This document shows, piece after piece, positions 14,160 to 20,690 of a DNA stretch of 22,601 nt. The translations under genes and the position numbers were made by a program. Under the pieces are notes generated by a model. It saw only the letters and a program-made list of their open reading frames with translations. It was not told the DNA's origin and made no database searches. The DNA is taken from contig JAFSDQ010000010.1 in assembly GCA_017436135.1 (NCBI GenBank), forward strand, positions 1-22,601, written 5' to 3'. The stretch's first letter is position 1. Each line of letters opens with the position of its first letter. Origin of the DNA: Clostridia bacterium. Its GTDB lineage: Bacteria; Bacillota_A; Clostridia; Monoglobales; Monoglobaceae.

Positions 14160-15134
14160 ATGTTTGCCACTATTTTAAGTAAAGCAATCGCCCAGGGCAT
14201 TCCCCTTTTGTATGGCTCCACAGGCGAAATTATAACAGAAAAATCGGGCAACCTTAACCTTGGTATTCCCGGGATTATGTACGTGGGCGGAAGTGCAGGA
14301 GTAATCGGCGCTTATCTTTACGAGCAAGCTGTTGCTGTACCCCAGCCCTTTTGGTGTATTGTCATTCCCCTCTTGTCCTCCATTCTTGGCTCGGCAATTG
14401 CAGCTTTTATTTACAGCTTTTTGACAATCACCCTTCGTGCCAACCAGAACGTAACAGGTCTTGCTCTTACCACCTTTGGCGTAGGCTTTGGTGACTTTTT
14501 CGGCGGCTCACTTACAAAGATTTTTGCAGATGGAGGAAATCTTTCGGTAAAGACAACAGCTGACTTTTTCAAGACACCCCTCCCCTTTGCAGATGATTTG
14601 GGGGCAATAGGAACTATATTCTTCTCCTATGGCTTTTTAGCATATCTTGCCGTTATAATTGCTCTGCTCTCTTCCTGGGTTCTTAACCGTACCCGCGTGG
14701 GTCTGCATTTAAGAGCAGTGGGAGAAAGCCCTGCAACAGCTGATGCTGCGGGAATAAATGTTACCAAGTACAAATACATTGCCACAATCGTAGGCGGTGC
14801 GATTGCAGGCTTGGGCGGTCTTTATTTTATTCTTGACTATACAGGCGGCTCCTGGACAAACGGCGGCTTTGGTGACCGTGGATGGCTTGCTATTGCGTTG
14901 GTTATTTTTGCTCTTTGGAAGCCTAATGTAAGTATTCTTGGTTCCTTTGTGTTTGGCGGACTTTATATTGCATATTCTTATATTTCAGGACTCAGCAGAA
15001 GTGCTGTTGCAATATTCAATATGCTTCCATATCTTGTTACTATTGTCGTGCTTATACTCACAAGCGTAAGAAACAAGAAAGAAAATCAGCATCCCGCATC
15101 TCTTGGCCTTGCCTATTTCAGAGAGGAACGATAG
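14160..15134 (+). CDS. ABC transporter permease 2 (BPD_transp_2, nucleoside type)
   Basis: A 324-residue membrane protein with about eight to nine helices. ITEKSGNLNLGIPGIMYVGGSAG near the N terminus is the family's conserved segment, and LHLRAVGESPATADAAGINVTKYKY is the coupling loop matching that of permease 1. Relatives are YufQ/NupQ and RnsD. GGAGGAGG in the last codons of the previous gene serves as ribosome-binding site with 2 nt between genes. It is the last gene of the xpt-BMP-ABC operon, followed by a strong terminator. The pair plus ATPase and lipoprotein make a complete purine nucleoside importer by context. Confidence 0.92.
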   Translation: MFATILSKAIAQGIPLLYGSTGEIITEKSGNLNLGIPGIMYVGGSAGVIGAYLYEQAVAVPQPFWCIVIPLLSSILGSAIAAFIYSFLTITLRANQNVTGLALTTFGVGFGDFFGGSLTKIFADGGNLSVKTTADFFKTPLPFADDLGAIGTIFFSYGFLAYLAVIIALLSSWVLNRTRVGLHLRAVGESPATADAAGINVTKYKYIATIVGGAIAGLGGLYFILDYTGGSWTNGGFGDRGWLAIALVIFALWKPNVSILGSFVFGGLYIAYSYISGLSRSAVAIFNMLPYLVTIVVLILTSVRNKKENQHPASLGLAYFREER

Positions 15135-15145
15135 CTCAAATAATC

Positions 15146-15179
15146 AAAAGACTCTGCTTTGGCAGAGTCTTTTTTGTTT
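15146..15179 (+). terminator. Intrinsic terminator of the nucleoside-uptake operon
   Basis: A perfect 12-bp stem (AAAAGACTCTGC, 15146-15157, with GCAGAGTCTTTT, 15162-15173), loop TTTG, tail TTGTTTG. Confidence 0.92.
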
Positions 15180-15217
15180 GGCAGCAATCGGGTATACAAC
15201 AAAAAGCACCCTCCCTC

Positions 15218-15246
15218 TTGATTATTTTTAAATTTTGTGTTAAAAT
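15218..15246 (+). promoter_or_regulatory. Promoter of mgtE
   Basis: TTGATT (15218-15223), a 17-nt spacer, then TAAAAT (15241-15246) preceded by TGt. The start at about 15253 leaves a leader of roughly 29 nt, too short for an M-box magnesium riboswitch, and shows that the in-frame GTG at 15237 is not the start. Confidence 0.75.
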
Positions 15247-15281
15247 ATATTAGTAAAATCTTTGAAATCGGGGGTGATTTT

Positions 15282-16670
15282 GTGGGCGAGGAATTTATTG
15301 AAGAACAGCTTACAGAAAAAATAACAGAGCTTATAAAAGACAAGAAACTTGGGCTTGTCCGAAGTATTCTTGCGGAAATGAATCCTGCCGACATAGCCAT
15401 CCTCTTTGGTGAAATAGAAGAAGAACATCTTCCTCTTCTTTTCCGCATACTTCCAAAAGAGCTTGCTGCCGAAACCTTTGCGGAAATGGACCCTGACCAG
15501 CAGGAGCTTTTAATCAGCGTTTTCTCTGACCGGGAGTTGAGTGACGTCATCAATGATCTTTTTGTGGATGATGCCGTTGACCTGGTAGAAGAAATGCCCG
15601 CACTTATGGTTCAGCGTATTTTAAAGCACGCTCATCCCGAGATGCGCAAAAGCATTAACGAGCTTTTAAAATACCCCAAAGACAGCGCAGGAAGCATTAT
15701 GACAACAGAGTATGTCAGTCTTAAAAAAGATATGACTGTTGCTCAATCCTTTGACAGAATCCGCAAAACAGGGGTGGATAAGGAAACTATTTACACCTGT
15801 TATGTCACCGACCGTTCAAGGCATCTTCTGGGCTTGACCTCGGCAAAGGATTTGCTTCTGTCAGACGGAGATGCAGTAATCGGGGATATGATGGAAACAA
15901 ATATTATCTCTGTCAGCACTCTTGACGACAAAGAGGATGTTGCTCTTATGTTTGACAAGTATGGTTTTCTTGCCATGCCTGTTGTGGATGCCGAAAACCG
16001 CCTTGTTGGTATTGTAACTGTCGATGATGCTATTGATGTTATGCAAGAGGAGCATACAGAGGACCTGGAAAAAATGGCGGCAATTGTACCCAGTGAGGAT
16101 ACTTATCTTAAAATCCCCTCCTGGAAGCACGCCAGAAACCGTATTCCCTGGTTGCTTTTCCTTATGCTTTCCGCAACAATTACAGGGGCTATTCTTCAAT
16201 ATTACGAAAACGCCTTTGTTGCAATTCCGATTTTGGTAGCCTTTGTCCCTATGCTTATGGGTACAGGAGGAAACTGCAGTTCCCAGAGCTCCACAACAAT
16301 TATTCGCGGTCTTGCTCTGGAGGAATTAAAAACCCGTGATTTTTGGAGGGTTTTGTTTAAGGAATGCAAGGTTGCTCTTATGTCAGGTCTTACCCTGGCT
16401 GTTGTAAACGCCCTCCGCGTATTTATAATGTACAGAAACAACACTGATGTTTTGGGGCAAATTTCCCTTTCAAAGCTTACCCTGATATCAGGCTTGAGTC
16501 TTGTGGGTACAGTGCTTCTTGCAAAGGCAATGGGCTGTATTTTGCCCATGCTTGCCAAAAAGGTTAAAATTGACCCTGCCTTAATGGCGGCACCTCTTTT
16601 GTCTACAATTCTTGATGCTTGCTCGGTTTTGATCTTCTTTAATATTGCCACAAGGTTGCTTGGACTATAA
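15282..16670 (+). CDS. mgtE: MgtE-family magnesium channel/transporter
   Basis: About 462 residues from GTG 15282, with GGGGGTGAT at optimal spacing; a GTG at 15237 lies within the promoter. Domains in order: the MgtE N superhelical domain with repeated NPADIAILFGEI-like helices (about 1-115), two CBS domains (about 120-250) containing VGIVTVDDAIDVM, then five membrane helices from about residue 270. The pore region shows MGTGGNCSSQSSTTIIRGLA, where family members usually have GTGGNAGSQSS, and STILDACSV in the last helices, whose aspartate corresponds to the pore's magnesium-binding residue. It forms a homodimeric inner-membrane magnesium channel gated by cytosolic magnesium. It is monocistronic, with its own promoter and terminator. 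Confidence 0.94.
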   Translation: MGEEFIEEQLTEKITELIKDKKLGLVRSILAEMNPADIAILFGEIEEEHLPLLFRILPKELAAETFAEMDPDQQELLISVFSDRELSDVINDLFVDDAVDLVEEMPALMVQRILKHAHPEMRKSINELLKYPKDSAGSIMTTEYVSLKKDMTVAQSFDRIRKTGVDKETIYTCYVTDRSRHLLGLTSAKDLLLSDGDAVIGDMMETNIISVSTLDDKEDVALMFDKYGFLAMPVVDAENRLVGIVTVDDAIDVMQEEHTEDLEKMAAIVPSEDTYLKIPSWKHARNRIPWLLFLMLSATITGAILQYYENAFVAIPILVAFVPMLMGTGGNCSSQSSTTIIRGLALEELKTRDFWRVLFKECKVALMSGLTLAVVNALRVFIMYRNNTDVLGQISLSKLTLISGLSLVGTVLLAKAMGCILPMLAKKVKIDPALMAAPLLSTILDACSVLIFFNIATRLLGL

Positions 16671-16675
16671 ATTAT

Positions 16676-16706
16676 AAAAGGATGATGCTTTTCATCCTTT
16701 TTGTAT
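16676..16706 (+). terminator. Intrinsic terminator of mgtE
   Basis: A 10-bp stem (AAAAGGATGA, 16676-16685, with TCATCCTTTT, 16692-16701), a 6-nt loop and a short T-tail. Confidence 0.85.
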
Positions 16707-16740
16707 ATAAAGGAAAAATTTTTTACATGGAGGTAAATTT

Positions 16741-17541
16741 ATGCGCATTTATACTCTTGGAACAAGCCATGGTGATTCTTGTTTTAACAGATTTTGTTCT
16801 TCCACGCTGTACGAAACAAAAGACGGAACACTATATCTTATTGATGCAGGGGAGCCTGTAGAGGCTCTTATAAGAAGAAAGGGGCTCAACATTGCCCATG
16901 TCAGAGCAACCTTTATATCCCACATGCACGACGACCACACAGGGGGACTTACAGGACTTCTGCGACAGGTTATTAAATACGGAGCACTGCGAAATCAGCC
17001 TTTCACATTATTTATGGCAGAGGAAAAAACAATTGAGCCTTTTAAAAGCTGGCTTTCTTCTGTCCGCATTAAGGCAAACTATGAAAAGGTTGAGTATAAA
17101 GGAGTAGATGACGGAAAAATCTATGAGGATGATAATTTAACAGTAACCGCCATCAGGACAGCGCATCTTTGTACAATAGATGATTATGTCGGAGATCCCT
17201 GCAGCTTTGCATACATGCTTTACTTCAAAAAAGAAAACCTTAAAGTATTACATACCGGCGATTTAAGAAGCGACCTGCAGGATTACCCGAAAATTGCCTA
17301 TGAAACGGATTTTGATGCCTGCATCTGCGAAGCAACCCATTTTAAGCCTGAAGAAGCAGTTGATAACTTCAAAAAATCAAGGTTTAAGAAACTGATTTTT
17401 AACCATGTTTCCGAAAACTGGAACATCCGTGTCGGCAAAGCATGGAATGCGGAAAACGGCGAAAAGAAGCTGTTAGAATATTATAAAGATGTTCCATACC
17501 CTGTTTACATTGCCCACGACGGGGATGAATTTTTGTTTTAG
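16741..17541 (+). CDS. MBL-fold metallo-hydrolase, substrate unknown
   Basis: A 266-residue cytosolic metallo-beta-lactamase-fold protein. TLGTSHGD at the N terminus and the metal-binding HMHDDH motif (His61, His63, Asp65, His66) are clear. TAHL, HTGDLRSDL and FNHVSENW supply plausible further ligands, so a two-zinc site is likely. The overall pattern recalls the RNase Z/phosphonate-lyase-like side of the superfamily (GTSxG-type start), but the defining motifs of RNase Z are not present, and I do not assign a reaction. GGAGGT lies 8 nt before the ATG. It stands alone between mgtE and the GH36 gene; the 144-nt gap to the latter argues against tight coupling. Confidence 0.85.
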   Translation: MRIYTLGTSHGDSCFNRFCSSTLYETKDGTLYLIDAGEPVEALIRRKGLNIAHVRATFISHMHDDHTGGLTGLLRQVIKYGALRNQPFTLFMAEEKTIEPFKSWLSSVRIKANYEKVEYKGVDDGKIYEDDNLTVTAIRTAHLCTIDDYVGDPCSFAYMLYFKKENLKVLHTGDLRSDLQDYPKIAYETDFDACICEATHFKPEEAVDNFKKSRFKKLIFNHVSENWNIRVGKAWNAENGEKKLLEYYKDVPYPVYIAHDGDEFLF

Positions 17542-17650
17542 GGAAACTATATATATGCCTTTCATAAGGCCACTCCTTTTACGACTACATCACATTATGA
17601 CATGTATTGTAATAACTTTATCATTTACTTTAAAAAACTCGTATTATATA

Positions 17651-17676
17651 CTTTTAGTGAAAATGTCTTTTAGTGA
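17651..17676 (+). repeat. Direct repeat at the GH36 ribosome-binding site
   Basis: CTTTTAGTGA occurs at 17651-17660 and 17667-17676, with a 16-nt period. The second copy runs into the Shine-Dalgarno GAGGT of the GH36 gene. I see no convincing promoter in 17542-17685; a weak hairpin GCCTT/AAGGC lies at 17557-17570. Confidence 0.5.
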
Positions 17677-17685
17677 GGTTATTAT

Positions 17686-19635
17686 ATGAATATAGTAAAG
17701 GAAAAAGATATATATGGCGGAGAATATTATCTTATAGAGGCAGATGAGAAAAAAAGCAAGTTTGATATATGTGTTGAAGAAATAGATAATTTTGCGGCTT
17801 TTTGCTGTTCATATATGAACCAACCGTTTTTTATGGATGCAACAGCGGGAAATAAAATTTCTGATATTCCAAAGGAAACTCAATGGCTGGGAATATTGCA
17901 TACCGACAATACCTACAGCATTTATTTAAGCCTTGCCTGGGATAAATTCCGCACGGCTTTCTACGGCTCGGAAAACGGCATTTGTGTTGCTGCCCTGACA
18001 GGTGATGACAATATTTGCGACAACTCATTCTATGGGCTTTATAAGATAAGCGGAGATAATTTTTATGAGCTGATGAACAAGGCTGCAAAAAGTGTTTCCG
18101 GGCGTTATAATACGGTAAGATTGAGAACAAAAAAGGCACTTCCAGGATTTGTCGATTATTTTGGTTGGTGCACCTGGGACTCTTTTTATGACAAGGTAAC
18201 CGCCCATGATGTTGTTGCGGGACTTGATTCCTTTAAAAAGGGAGGCTTTGTGCCAAAACTGCTTATTTTGGACGATGGCTGGCAAGGCGTAAATGCATGC
18301 GAAAAAGACCGCGGCCATTGGAAGCTATCTTCCTTTAAGCCAAACGAAAAGTTCAATTACAACCTGCACGAAACAATAAATGAAGCAAAGGAAAAATATG
18401 GCGTAGAGCGGTTCTTTGTATGGCACGCCGTAGGCGGATATTGGGGAGGCGTTGATGTTAATTCTCCCGATATGCAGAAATATAACCCTACAATCAGCAA
18501 CGCAAAACATACCCATGAGCTTAAAGAGGTAAGCCCCAAACTCTGGAATTATGAAACCTTTGATTATGGGCTTGTTGCCCCCGAAAAAGCAGGGGAGTTT
18601 TACAATGACTATCATTCATATTTAAAGAGCGAAGGCGTTGATGGTTTAAAGATTGATGTTCAGGGTGCCATTGTCGGGCACGCTGCGGGAAGAGGCGGCA
18701 GAGAAAAGATTACCCAAGCATTCAGGAACGGACTTGAAGCTTCGGTAAACAAAAACTTTGGCGGCGAACTTATAAACTGTATGTCCTGTAACAATGATAC
18801 CATATATCATGTCAAGGATACAAATGTTATGAGAAGCTCGGGGGATTTTTCGCCCGGTAACCCCAAATCTCATTCCCAACACATTTATATCAACGGGATG
18901 AACAGTATCTGGATGAGCGAATTTACCTGCTGTGACTGGGATATGTTCCATACACAGCACGAATATGCACCATATCATGCCGCATCAAGAGCTATCAGCG
19001 GCGGTCCCGTCTATGTATCTGACAGAGTTGATGAGCACAACTTTGCGCTTATTGACAAGCTTGTTTCTGCCAACGGAAAGATTTTCAGGGCGGAGAATAT
19101 AGCCAGGCTGACAGCGGATTGTCTTTTCCGCGATCCCATTGAGGAAAAAATACCCTTTAAAATATTCAACACCAACAAACATAGCGGCGTGGTTGGCGTA
19201 TTTGCCACAGAACACGAGGATATTAAAACGGTGTCTGCAGCACCTACCGATATTGACGGATATAAAGACGGCGACTATGCTGCATACAGCTATAAGGATA
19301 ACTGTGCAAAGGTTATCAGAAGTGGCGAAAAGATAGCTGTTGCACTCAAAAGAACGGAGTTTGATATTATAACCTTTGCTCCCATTGATGATGGTTTTGC
19401 AGTTATTGGATTGACAAATAAAATGAACAGCGGCGCAACCGTGAGGAGTATTGAAAAAGCTGACGGGCAATACTGTATGAACGTTGATGCCACAGGTGAG
19501 CTTTTGATATATTGCGAAAAGGATATCGAAAGTATATCCGCAGACGGCAAGGCATTGCAGTTTACAGAAAATGAGGGGTTTGTTTCTATTTCTGTTGATA
19601 AGGCTTGCCCCATTATGATAACTATAAAGGGATAA
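17686..19635 (+). CDS. GH36 alpha-galactosidase, raffinose-synthase/Sip1-like
   Basis: A 649-residue glycosidase of clan GH-D. DYFGWCTWDSFY (157-168) and LILDDGWQ (193-200) shape the substrate pocket. DGLKIDVQG carries the nucleophile Asp324 and VMRSSGDFSPGN the acid/base Asp387, in the arrangement of plant raffinose synthases and seed-imbibition proteins (PF05691). A beta-sandwich N-terminal domain (about 1-150) and C-terminal beta domain (from about 530) flank the TIM barrel. Bacterial relatives hydrolyse alpha-1,6-galactosides such as raffinose-family sugars, or transfer galactose; which applies here cannot be told. There is no signal peptide, so it is cytosolic and needs imported oligosaccharide, though no sugar transporter is visible. 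GAGGT lies 6 nt before the ATG. It is monocistronic with a terminator at 19690. Confidence 0.9.
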   Translation: MNIVKEKDIYGGEYYLIEADEKKSKFDICVEEIDNFAAFCCSYMNQPFFMDATAGNKISDIPKETQWLGILHTDNTYSIYLSLAWDKFRTAFYGSENGICVAALTGDDNICDNSFYGLYKISGDNFYELMNKAAKSVSGRYNTVRLRTKKALPGFVDYFGWCTWDSFYDKVTAHDVVAGLDSFKKGGFVPKLLILDDGWQGVNACEKDRGHWKLSSFKPNEKFNYNLHETINEAKEKYGVERFFVWHAVGGYWGGVDVNSPDMQKYNPTISNAKHTHELKEVSPKLWNYETFDYGLVAPEKAGEFYNDYHSYLKSEGVDGLKIDVQGAIVGHAAGRGGREKITQAFRNGLEASVNKNFGGELINCMSCNNDTIYHVKDTNVMRSSGDFSPGNPKSHSQHIYINGMNSIWMSEFTCCDWDMFHTQHEYAPYHAASRAISGGPVYVSDRVDEHNFALIDKLVSANGKIFRAENIARLTADCLFRDPIEEKIPFKIFNTNKHSGVVGVFATEHEDIKTVSAAPTDIDGYKDGDYAAYSYKDNCAKVIRSGEKIAVALKRTEFDIITFAPIDDGFAVIGLTNKMNSGATVRSIEKADGQYCMNVDATGELLIYCEKDIESISADGKALQFTENEGFVSISVDKACPIMITIKG

Positions 19636-19689
19636 ATATAGATAGTGAATCCCAAAGTTCAGACAAAATTAAATATTACTTATGCTTGT

Positions 19690-19728
19690 GAATGAGTTCG
19701 GTATTACGCCGGACTCATTCCTTTTGTT
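19690..19728 (+). terminator. Intrinsic terminator of the GH36 gene
   Basis: A 12-bp stem with one G-U pair (GAATGAGTTCGG, 19690-19701, with CCGGACTCATTC, 19709-19720), loop TATTACG, tail CTTTTGTTAT. Confidence 0.85.
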
Positions 19729-19732
19729 ATAC

Positions 19733-19766
19733 AAAAAAATATTCACCCTCATAGCGGGAGATATTT
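19733..19766 (-). terminator. Terminator of the SLOG gene
   Basis: On the minus strand AAATAT-CTCCC and GGGTG-AATATTT form a stem with one mismatch and one bulge around loop GCTATGA, followed by TTTTTTTG (plus-strand A-run 19733-19739). Confidence 0.65.
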
Positions 19767-19793
19767 ATTTATTTTTTCCGCTCTGTTTTAAAT

Positions 19794-20309
19794 TCATTCT
19801 GCAACATTGATAATTGTTTTCTTTTTTTTAAATGCATACTGATAGGCAATATCTGTCCCTGATTTTGGTTGATAATCAAACAAGTCCTGTCTGTTGTTTT
19901 TTCTTCTGTGGGGCAAATATCCGTCTTTAAAACACACAATACAGTATTCGGATTTGTCTATCATTTCACGGTTTCTCTCAACATATACCGCCTTGCCCGC
20001 ACCTACTAATCTTTCGGGATAATAGGTTTCCTCACAATTTCTCAAAAGATATTTTTCGTAATCATCATTTATGTACGGATATTCTGCACGGACATAAATT
20101 CTCCTGATATGCGTATATTTCTCTTTAAGCTCTGAAAGAACCTCTCTGCACAAAGAGTCAAAATCACTTTTACTTCCCATAAGGAATGTATCAACCCCTC
20201 TGTGCAATATCAGATTTTCCATTACCTCATACACCTTGATTTTCAACCTGTCTGCCTCCGATATCTTTCTGTGACCGAAGAAACAGCAGGTCGCATTTTC
20301 TGTTCCCAT
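19794..20309 (-). CDS. SLOG-superfamily (DUF1273/YpsA-like) nucleotide-binding protein
   Basis: A 171-residue cytosolic protein. CCFFGHRKI near the N terminus, a central TFLMGSKSDFDSLCREVLSELKEKY, DKSEYCIVCFKDGY and a C-terminal SGTDIAYQYAFKKKKTIINV follow the Rossmann-like SLOG pattern seen in DUF1273/YpsA and DprA-type proteins. Strand-ending GHR, the GxxxxFD loop and the SGT-D-A helix would form a ligand pocket for a nucleotide or nucleotide-like metabolite. No enzymatic function is established for these small SLOG proteins. The ATG at 20309 has GGAG 7 nt upstream. The gene is monocistronic, read from a consensus promoter about 240 nt upstream through a long structured leader with an apparent attenuator. 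A gene this small with such elaborate leader control is unusual. Confidence 0.7.
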   Translation of the reverse strand: MGTENATCCFFGHRKISEADRLKIKVYEVMENLILHRGVDTFLMGSKSDFDSLCREVLSELKEKYTHIRRIYVRAEYPYINDDYEKYLLRNCEETYYPERLVGAGKAVYVERNREMIDKSEYCIVCFKDGYLPHRRKNNRQDLFDYQPKSGTDIAYQYAFKKKKTIINVAE

Positions 20310-20320
20310 AACATACTCCG

Positions 20321-20419
20321 CTAATTAAAAAAGTGCGTAACCCGCTTGAACGCAGAGCCACGCACCAAAAAACGCAGGGACTCTGTTTCAAAAAGGCTAC
20401 CACACACTTTTTTAATCAA
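20321..20419 (-). CDS. Possible leader peptide in the SLOG leader (speculative)
   Basis: An uninterrupted frame of 32 codons runs from TTG 20419 (or 28 codons from an in-frame GTG at 20407) to TAG 20321-20323, spanning the attenuator hairpin and ending 11 nt before the SLOG start. The only upstream purine stretch is a weak AGAGTG, and there is no ATG. If translated, ribosomes would melt the terminator, as in antibiotic- or stalling-responsive attenuators. Confidence 0.2.
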   Translation of the reverse strand: MIKKVCGSLFETESLRFLVRGSAFKRVTHFFN

Positions 20420-20540
20420 TACACACTCTATATTTACACAAAGGGTATGATGAAACAAGAGTGTACGCTTTTTACTATAGCGTACCCCTCTGTGTAAATA
20501 AATATTTATATAGAATGTTTAAAATTAAAAAAGTTGTGGT
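20323..20540 (-). promoter_or_regulatory. Structured 5' leader with terminator/antiterminator switch upstream of the SLOG gene
   Basis: The minus-strand leader (start about 20540) contains ACTTTTTTAATT at 20534-20523 and again at 20334-20323, exactly 200 nt apart. ATTAAAAAAGTG lies between them at 20416-20405 and is complementary to both. Pairing the centre with the first copy (11 bp) encloses a hairpin domain and leaves the terminator free. Pairing it with the second copy (12 bp) consumes the terminator's U-tract. The enclosed domain has a 10-bp stem (20500-20491 with 20440-20431) capped by a 7-bp stem (20485-20479 with 20469-20463). An alternative 7-bp helix (20464-20458 with 20429-20423) competes with it. 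I do not recognise the motif as a known riboswitch or T-box. Confidence 0.65.
20327..20365 (-). terminator. Attenuator terminator just before the SLOG ribosome-binding site
   Basis: On the minus strand GTGCGTGGCTC (20365-20355) pairs with GGGTTACGCAC (20343-20333): 11 pairs including three G-U. TTTTTT (20332-20327) follows. It ends about 7 nt before GCGGAG, so termination here would block expression of the SLOG gene. Confidence 0.7.
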
Positions 20541-20546
20541 GAGTAT

Positions 20547-20575
20547 ATTATATCATTAGTTTTTCAATTTATCAA
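20547..20575 (-). promoter_or_regulatory. Promoter of the SLOG leader
   Basis: On the minus strand TTGATA (20575-20570), a 17-nt spacer, then TATAAT (20552-20547) preceded by TGa. The predicted start at about 20540 gives a leader of roughly 230 nt. Confidence 0.85.
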
Positions 20576-20642
20576 GTAAATTTTTATTGTTAGATAAACG
20601 GGACGTCCAGGACGGTCCGTTGTAATTTTGCAAAATTTCCAT

Positions 20643-20678
20643 AAAAAAACGCAGTTGTGAATTTCACAACTGCGTTTT
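20643..20678 (-). terminator. Intrinsic terminator of ppdK
   Basis: A perfect 15-bp stem (AAAACGCAGTTGTGA, 20646-20660, with TCACAACTGCGTTTT, 20664-20678), 3-nt loop, seven T on the minus strand. It lies 12 nt after the ppdK stop codon. Confidence 0.93.
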
Positions 20679-20690
20679 AAAATGCTTTTA

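Noticed and set aside
15180..15281. M-box magnesium riboswitch before mgtE
   Set aside because: The promoter leaves a leader of only about 29 nt, too short for any M-box.
18985..19470. 161-codon frame antisense to the GH36 gene
   Set aside because: The GH36 frame carries catalytic motifs throughout; the antisense frame has no recognisable domain or ribosome-binding site.
20310..20540. T-box or known purine/THF/ZTP-type riboswitch in the SLOG leader
   Set aside because: No T-box core (AGGGTGG-type) or other consensus known to me could be found in the leader on the minus strand.
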